From assembly GCF_014174215.1 (NCBI RefSeq), contig NZ_JABEQL010000002.1:1-64000 (forward strand): 64,000 bases of DNA. The letters run 5' to 3'. Every line of letters starts with the position of its first letter. Within the stretch, counting starts at the first letter, position 1. The notes under the pieces are model-generated. The model ran no database searches and was not told the origin of the DNA. It was given only the letters and a program-made list of their open reading frames with translations. Made by a program: the position numbers and the translations under genes. Below are positions 58,815-64,000 of this stretch, piece by piece. Source of the stretch: Gluconacetobacter tumulicola. GTDB taxonomy: Bacteria > Pseudomonadota > Alphaproteobacteria > Acetobacterales > Acetobacteraceae.

Positions 58815-59576
58815 CTAAGCTTTCGGTGTTGGCTGATCTGCGCGCTGTCCGGCCAGTGCCGTGACGGCGGTGATAATTTTTTCCGCAATTGATTTTCGCC
58901 ACTGTTGCGGATCGATGACAATGTTATTCGCCGCCGAAACGATACTGATGGCGGCGGGTCCGGTATCGGGTACGGTTTCTATACGAATGCGCCCGTCTGT
59001 CCCGGCGACCTGTCCCAGAGAATGCGCATCGGCCTCCCGGCAGCGGATTGTGACATCGCCTTCGCATTCCCTGGCGAAGCACGCCGCGTCCGCGACTAGG
59101 TCGCGCTCCAGCCCGACAAGCATCGTGCTGTCCAGAGCCAGCAGGCCCCCGACGATCTCCACCACGGCAGCGACGAAGGCTCGGGTAGCGTCCTCGACGA
59201 CCTGATGCCGCCGGACGTTCTCGGTTTCGAACGCCGCGGCGAGAGATGACAGACGGGATATGAATTCACTGTGCAGGGCCTCTTCCCTCTCCTTCGCACC
59301 TTGCTCGAGGCCTTCGCGGAACGCTGCTTCGCGCAGAGACGCGAGGTCGTCGCAATGCATCGTGACAAGGTTGGGATCGGGTGTGGGCTCGGCGGCAGGG
59401 ATTTCGGTTGCCGCGATGCGGTCCGGGTCGAGCCCCGGGGCCGCGCCAAAATCCTCCAGGTCGATCAATGGACGGGGCGCGCGACTACTGTCGGCCGCTC
59501 GCGCGGCCTTGGGGCGGGCGTCTGCTCCCCCCATGTCAGGCACATCCGACCAGCCGGAGGAAAGTGGAGAGGTCAC
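58815..59576 (-). CDS. fliH: Flagellar export ATPase regulator FliH
   Basis: The 253-residue protein has a Pro/Ala-rich N-terminus, a charged coiled coil (LREAAFREGLEQGAKEREEALHSEF) and a C-terminal domain that binds FliI. Low conservation is normal for FliH; position between fliG and fliN and the REGLEQG helix support the call. It overlaps the fliG stop by four bases. Confidence 0.85.
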   Translation of the reverse strand: MTSPLSSGWSDVPDMGGADARPKAARAADSSRAPRPLIDLEDFGAAPGLDPDRIAATEIPAAEPTPDPNLVTMHCDDLASLREAAFREGLEQGAKEREEALHSEFISRLSSLAAAFETENVRRHQVVEDATRAFVAAVVEIVGGLLALDSTMLVGLERDLVADAACFARECEGDVTIRCREADAHSLGQVAGTDGRIRIETVPDTGPAAISIVSAANNIVIDPQQWRKSIAEKIITAVTALAGQRADQPTPKA

Positions 59577-60625
59577 GGAATGATCTCGTCATTGCCGGCG
59601 GTTTCGGTCAGGTCGATTTCACCGGCGTTGGCCAGGTTCTTGATCATGCCGACGATTTCGCCCTGTGCCGTTTCGACATCTTTGACGCGGACGGGGCCTA
59701 GCGACGCGATCTCTTCGAGGAGGATGCTACCGGCACGTTTGGACATGCATTGCAGGAAGAGCTTCCGGATGGTGTCGGAGGCGCCCTTCAGGGCCAGCGG
59801 CAATTTCTCTCGGTCGATTTCGTTGATGATCCGCATGAGCGAGTCGCGCGGCAGCCGCTTGATGTCTTCGAAGGTGAACATTAACGCCTTCACTTTTTCC
59901 ATATCGTCGTGATTGCGCTTGTCCATCGCCTCCATCAGGCGGGTCTCAGTCTTGCGGTCGAAATTGTTAAAGACTTCAGCTAGCAATTCGTAGCTATCCC
60001 GCCGGGCCGGCCGACCGAGGGTCGAGATGAATTCGGAACGCAGCGTGGCTTCGACGCTGTCCAGAACTTCGCGCTGCACCGTCTCCATATGCAGGATCCG
60101 CATCATGACATCGGTGGCGTAATCGTCCGGCAGTAATGTCAGGACGCGGGCGGCGTGTGCGGGCTGCAGACGGGTCAGGATGACCGCGGCGGTCTGCGGG
60201 TATTCGCTGCGCAAGTAGTTGGCTAATACGGTTTCCTGCACGTTGCCCAGCTTGTCCCACATCGTCCGGCCAGCGGGGCCACGGATTTCGTCCATGATCT
60301 TTTCAACTTGGTCGGGGGGTAACGCCCGGCGCAGGAATTCCTCGGTGGTTTCATATGTACCCACCAGCCCGTCCGGCGATTCGAAGTTCTTCGTAAATTC
60401 CTGGCAGACGCTCTCGACCGTTTCAGCCGTCACGATACCGAGGCTGGCCATCGCAATGGAAATGTCGCGGATTTCGTCTTCATGCAGCAGTTTCAGCAGA
60501 TTCGCTGCTTTGTCGCGTCCGATGGCCAGCATAAGGACTGCGGCTTTCTGCTTGCCGGACAGACGGGCTACAAGGGGTGAGGGCGCCATGAGTCCCGACG
60601 TGGCTTCCATCGCGGTTTCACTCAC
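59573..60625 (-). CDS. fliG: Flagellar motor switch protein FliG
   Basis: The 350-residue protein connects MS ring, C ring and stator. Motifs include KAAVLMLAIGRDKAANLLK at the N-terminus and SEYPQTAAVILTRLQPAHAARVL in the middle (EHPQ-type). The torque-helix region LPRDSLMRIINEIDREKLPLALKGA is followed by MSKRAGSILLEEIASLGPVRVKDVE. It overlaps fliF by eight bases. Confidence 0.97.
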   Translation of the reverse strand: MSETAMEATSGLMAPSPLVARLSGKQKAAVLMLAIGRDKAANLLKLLHEDEIRDISIAMASLGIVTAETVESVCQEFTKNFESPDGLVGTYETTEEFLRRALPPDQVEKIMDEIRGPAGRTMWDKLGNVQETVLANYLRSEYPQTAAVILTRLQPAHAARVLTLLPDDYATDVMMRILHMETVQREVLDSVEATLRSEFISTLGRPARRDSYELLAEVFNNFDRKTETRLMEAMDKRNHDDMEKVKALMFTFEDIKRLPRDSLMRIINEIDREKLPLALKGASDTIRKLFLQCMSKRAGSILLEEIASLGPVRVKDVETAQGEIVGMIKNLANAGEIDLTETAGNDEIIP

Positions 60626-62267
60626 GGTCGCGTCCTTTCTTGATATCGGGAGCCGACAGCCAGTTGCGGATAATGAAGAGGGTCTCGCGGGGGCTCTGCT
60701 CTATACGGTCCGACACTCTTGCCAGCGCGGCCATCCGCAGTTTGCCTTCGATCCCTGCAATAGAGATAGTCTCGTCTTCATCGTCCTTGGCGGCGGCCAA
60801 GGCAGGTGCGCCCTGACCCGGAAGGTCGGCAGCGGCAGCCGGTGGCCCGCCCGGCAAGGATTCCAGGTGCGTCGTCGCGAGAAGCGCCGGCAGGTCCTTG
60901 CCGCGTCGTAGCATGGGCCGGACCGCCAGAAAGATGGCGCCGACCGCCAGGAGGATGGGAACAACCCATTCGGCCACGTAAAGCATGTTATCGCGGCTGA
61001 ACAGGCTGGATTTGTCCGCTGCGAAGCTGCCTTCCTGGTCCGACATGAAGCGCATGGAAACGACACTGACTTCGTCGCCACGGCTCTTGTCGTAGCCGAC
61101 AGCCGTCCTGACCAAGGCTGTCAGCCTGTCGACCTCGGCGGTGTCCAGCGGCTTCCAGATATCGTTGCCGTTCTTGTCCCTGGCGTATGTGCCGTCCACC
61201 AGAACGGCCAGGCTGATCTTGGAGACTCTTGGCCGAGTCTGGTTTATGATCCGGACTCGCTTGCCGATTTCGTAATTGTCGGTCTCTTCCTCGCGGTCAT
61301 CGTTGGATCCGGTGCGATTGTTCTGGTTCGCACTGGCATTAGGAAGGTTGTTCGCGACTGAGGTGTTCGGCGTCGCTTCGGTATTGACGCTCTTGTCCGA
61401 TGTCGTCTGCTGCGATCTCAGGACCTGCTGATTGGGGTCGTAGCTTTCCTCGGTTTCGCGAATTTCGTCCGTATTGATGGTGACGGCCGCCCGCGCGCGG
61501 ACATGGCCGCTGCCCAGCGTGGGCACCAGGATCTCTTCGGCAGCCTGTGCAAGGCGCTGTTCTTCCGCGTGGCGGAATTTGTCGAGGGAGGCTTCCTGCC
61601 CATCCGTGCTGTCCGGATCGCCAGGCTTGGCCAGGACGTCGCCGCGGGTGTCGACGATCGAGATATTCTGCGGACGCAGGCCGGGGACGGCTGCCGCCAC
61701 CAGGTTCTGGATGGCCTGGATACCGTCCGGCGCGATACGGCCCGCGCGGCCGATATCGAGTACCACGCTGGCCTGGGACGGGCTGGTCTGGGTCGAGAAC
61801 AGGTCGCGATGAGGAAGGACGAGGTGAACCCGAACGTTGCGCACCCCCTGGAGGAGACGAATGGATCGTTCCAGTTCGCCTTCCATGGCCCGAGTTTCGT
61901 TGATCGTCTGTTCGAACTGCGTACTGGTGAGAGTCGCGCTCTTGTCAAACAGTTCGTATCCGATGCTTCCGCCGCTCGGCAGGCCGTCCTTGGCGAGCAG
62001 CAGTCGCGCATTGGCAACCTGGTCCTGCGGCACATAGATGCTTGTGCCGTCGTTGCTCGTTCTGGTGGCGATATGGGCTTTGGTCAGGTCGTCGACCATA
62101 TGGGCGGCTTCGTTGAGGTCGACACCACCATAAAGAAGGGCCATCGACTGGCCGCTGGTCCGGGAGGCAAAGATACCGATCGCCGCAAGGAGGACTGCAG
62201 CGGCAGCCCCCATCACCATCAATCGTGTACGCCCCAGCCCCTTAAGGCCGGCCAATAAATTCTGCAT
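60618..62267 (-). CDS. fliF: Flagellar MS-ring protein FliF
   Basis: The 549-residue inner-membrane ring protein has an N-terminal helix (LMVMGAAAAVLLAAIGIFA) and ring-building motifs ALLYGGVDLNEAAHMVDDL, GSIGYELFDKS and RVHLVLPHRDLF. A second membrane helix lies near residue 430, and a cytoplasmic C-terminus binds FliG. It starts the fliF-fliP operon and nucleates the whole organelle. Confidence 0.97.
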   Translation of the reverse strand: MQNLLAGLKGLGRTRLMVMGAAAAVLLAAIGIFASRTSGQSMALLYGGVDLNEAAHMVDDLTKAHIATRTSNDGTSIYVPQDQVANARLLLAKDGLPSGGSIGYELFDKSATLTSTQFEQTINETRAMEGELERSIRLLQGVRNVRVHLVLPHRDLFSTQTSPSQASVVLDIGRAGRIAPDGIQAIQNLVAAAVPGLRPQNISIVDTRGDVLAKPGDPDSTDGQEASLDKFRHAEEQRLAQAAEEILVPTLGSGHVRARAAVTINTDEIRETEESYDPNQQVLRSQQTTSDKSVNTEATPNTSVANNLPNASANQNNRTGSNDDREEETDNYEIGKRVRIINQTRPRVSKISLAVLVDGTYARDKNGNDIWKPLDTAEVDRLTALVRTAVGYDKSRGDEVSVVSMRFMSDQEGSFAADKSSLFSRDNMLYVAEWVVPILLAVGAIFLAVRPMLRRGKDLPALLATTHLESLPGGPPAAAADLPGQGAPALAAAKDDEDETISIAGIEGKLRMAALARVSDRIEQSPRETLFIIRNWLSAPDIKKGRDRE

Positions 62268-62558
62268 AAGGAAACCGCTACGTTGATACAGTGCTGGACC
62301 GGGACTTCACGCAATCCCCAGGAAGTTTGATCATTCGAAATCTCTGCAGTTCGCGTTGCCATCGCGCTGTCAGGCGCATCAAGGCGATCCGGAAGCACTG
62401 TGTCGCCATCATAGCGCAGCCCGTCTTCTCAGGAAGGGAGAAACGGCAATTCATGACGAAAACCCCAAAAAACCGGATTTCATCATGAGACGACAGGCGG
62501 ATGGGGCGCCTGCCGCGCGGGGGCGCGTGTTCCGAAACTTAGCTTCTGTTTCACTGTA

Positions 62559-62894
62559 TCAGGGAAGATAGTCGTTGGTCGGCGGGGCCTGTTTGACGTC
62601 CATGTTCAGTCGGTCTGCATTCTGGTCTTGAGTCAGGCCTGTGGGTCCTTGGGCTACCTGCCGCGCGACATTTGGCATTTGGTCCGGACGACCCCAGCAA
62701 TCTACGCCATTCCAGCTTTGCGTACAGTATGGCTGCGGAACGGGTGGTCTTGCCGGCGGCGCGCACCAATCCTCGCCTTCCTGAATATAACCGGCATTGC
62801 ACTCACGGCCCGTGAGGTGCTGGGTGACGGTGTCGGCGGAGCAGCCCGCGAGAAGTGCGGTCATCAGAACCATCGCCCCGCGCTTGATTGTCAT
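62559..62894 (-). CDS. Putative cysteine-containing lipoprotein
   Basis: The 111-residue protein has a signal with lipobox LLAGC near residue 18. The mature part contains Cys-rich, Trp-rich segments (RECNAGYIQEGEDWCAPP, PYCTQSWNGVDCWG) likely to form disulfides. No domain is recognised. It stands between the motE-like gene and fliF; its role is unknown. ATG at 62894 follows AGGAAC. Confidence 0.65.
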   Translation of the reverse strand: MTIKRGAMVLMTALLAGCSADTVTQHLTGRECNAGYIQEGEDWCAPPARPPVPQPYCTQSWNGVDCWGRPDQMPNVARQVAQGPTGLTQDQNADRLNMDVKQAPPTNDYLP

Positions 62895-63161
62895 GACTGC
62901 TAGTTCCTGCCCCTCAGTAACACTGCGTTCCGGTCGCGTCGCGCCTGGTCGATCCAAAATACAGCATGGATGAATGACACGGAATATGCCCGTGCACGTG
63001 CGCCTTCACAACTGGCGGCGTCGTTTTTCCCGTGCAAAACCTTCGCAAGGAAAACAACCCCTTTCGCGAAATTCTTGAACGTAATGAATCCTGGGCTTCA
63101 GCTATGATTATTTCCAATCTGGATGAGCTGTTAGGGATCCGCCTGGTCGCGCAGGAAGCGG

Positions 63162-64000
63162 TCACTGGCGCGACAATTTCAGTGCGTCCTTGTCGGATTC
63201 GGATTGCTTCTGGTTGGCTTTGGATTGGGACCACCAGGTCAATGTCCCCGAATCCACAGGCTGTCCGGTCGTGCCGTCGAAGGATGTGCGAAGGGGGCGG
63301 AATGTCCTGACCCCCGCCATGTATTGCGAAACGATATTGACCCGCTCGGGCATCATGTACCCCATGATGGCCGATATCTTGCGGGGAGCCATCTTGTTGG
63401 CCACGGAAACGAGGACGTGGATGTCCATGATGTTGAAGACTGCGGCGGCCTCCTTGGGAGGCATTTCCTCATAGATTCGTACCAGCCTGTCTGTCTCGGC
63501 CGACATCGTTTCGCGATGCGCGGCCTGCCGTTCGGCTAGCGCGGCTATCGAGCTATCCAGGCTCCGCATCTTTTTATTGAGTGCCGCCTGGGCGGCATCG
63601 AGGATGTGTTTCTGCTCTTCCAGGTTTTTCTGTTCATTCTCGAAGGTCGACTGTCTCGCCAGGATATTCTGGACCAGATCCGTTTCCACCCTGTCGACTT
63701 CGGGATCGGCGCCCTGTTTCGGCGTTACTGTCGCCACCGCTGCCTTCGCCACATCAGGGCAATCGCCGTCCGCGCATGCTTCAGCGCGACGGGCAACGGT
63801 TGCCTGCGCGGTTGCGGGGCGCGTCCCCGCGTCGCGATCATCGGAGGGCAGGGCGGAGATCCACCCTTCGGTGGCATTCCTCTCGGCGTTTGGATTTGGA
63901 TCTGTGTTTTCTGCGGATCTGCTCTGGCGTGGCTGCGGGACTGTGTCCTGCGTGGGCGGGTCATCGGCCTCTATGGCGTCGCCTTTCAGGTGGCCGGCGA
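63162..64000 (-). CDS. MotE-like flagellar chaperone, 5' end beyond the window
   Basis: The frame ends near 63162 and stays open to the right edge, so the N-terminus is missing; a GTG at 63752 is internal. The visible part starts with a disordered Pro/Thr/Asp-rich linker (with a CADGDC cysteine pair). It continues as a coiled coil (NILARQSTFENEQKNLEEQ) and ends in an MgtE-N-like helical domain: EEMPPKEAAAVFNIMD and APRKISAIMGYMMPERVNIVSQYM. This is the architecture of MotE, which stabilises MotC in the periplasm of rhizobia. Such genes sit in alphaproteobacterial flagellar clusters. Confidence 0.8.
   Translation of the reverse strand, partial: AGHLKGDAIEADDPPTQDTVPQPRQSRSAENTDPNPNAERNATEGWISALPSDDRDAGTRPATAQATVARRAEACADGDCPDVAKAAVATVTPKQGADPEVDRVETDLVQNILARQSTFENEQKNLEEQKHILDAAQAALNKKMRSLDSSIAALAERQAAHRETMSAETDRLVRIYEEMPPKEAAAVFNIMDIHVLVSVANKMAPRKISAIMGYMMPERVNIVSQYMAGVRTFRPLRTSFDGTTGQPVDSGTLTWWSQSKANQKQSESDKDALKLSRQ

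Noticed and set aside
63725-63964. Arg/Pro-rich minus-strand frame at the right edge
   Set aside because: It overlaps the open, better-supported frame of the MotE-like protein that continues to the window end.

Overview
The window is a motility island from a GC-rich alphaproteobacterium, most probably an acetic acid bacterium (Acetobacteraceae, Gluconacetobacter-like). The reasons are the CtrA/FtcR-type regulator, FlaF, the CheX(STAS)-CheY-CheA-CheW-CheR-CheB-CheY-CheD gene order, stand-alone DUF1217 and DUF6468 flagellar proteins, a MotE-like protein, and overall codon use. The genus is an inference; nothing in the window fixes the species.

Left flank (1-8.3 kb), not flagellar: the tail of an outer-membrane barrel gene; an AcoR-like regulator followed by an AldB-type aldehyde dehydrogenase with a perfect 13-bp inverted repeat between them; a TauE/SafE permease; a two-gene electron-transfer module (ferric-reductase-like membrane cytochrome b plus a tetraheme cytochrome c) whose start lies directly behind a G12 tract; and a large TonB-dependent receptor.

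Flagellar region A (8.3-18.2 kb, minus strand): an 867-residue exported protein, then flgB, flgC, flgF, flgK, flgL and a TPR glycosyltransferase. A CtrA-like regulator whose receiver domain has lost its phosphorylation residues follows on the plus strand at 18.8 kb. Region B (19.8-32.3 kb, minus): flhA, a DUF1217 protein carrying FlgE-like domains, fliI, fliJ, a small glycosyltransferase, motB, motA, fliK (with 189-bp tandem repeats) and flgD. Region C (32.5-38 kb): a second TPR glycosyltransferase, a lytic transglycosylase, then flgI, a muramidase-less flgJ, a flgN-like gene and a lipoprotein gene. Region D (38-45.3 kb, minus): fliE-fliQ-fliR-flhB and flgE-fliL-fliM-DUF6468. Region E (45.7-48.1 kb): a lipoprotein gene, flagellin with a clear intrinsic terminator, and flaF.

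Chemotaxis operon (48.2-56.5 kb, minus): mcp-STAS-cheY-cheA-cheW-cheR-cheB-cheY-cheD and a last gene that carries a CheZ/CheT-like DxxxQ signature. A perfect TTAA-N7-TTAA CtrA box lies upstream of it. Region F (57.1-64 kb, minus): fliF-fliG-fliH-fliN-fliO-fliP, a lipoprotein gene and a motE-like gene that runs off the right edge.

Together these encode nearly a whole flagellum: the export gate (FlhA, FlhB, FliP, FliQ, FliR, FliO), the export ATPase (FliH, FliI, FliJ), MS and C rings, rod, hook and filament parts, the stator, and the chemotaxis pathway. FlgA, FlgG, FlgH, FliD, FliS and FlbT were not seen here. No tRNA, rRNA, CRISPR array or insertion sequence was seen. The most interesting leads are the cytochrome module with its G-tract, the degenerate CtrA-like regulator, the DUF1217/FlgE-D2 chimera, the FliK repeats, the CheZ-like gene, and the paired TPR glycosyltransferases.
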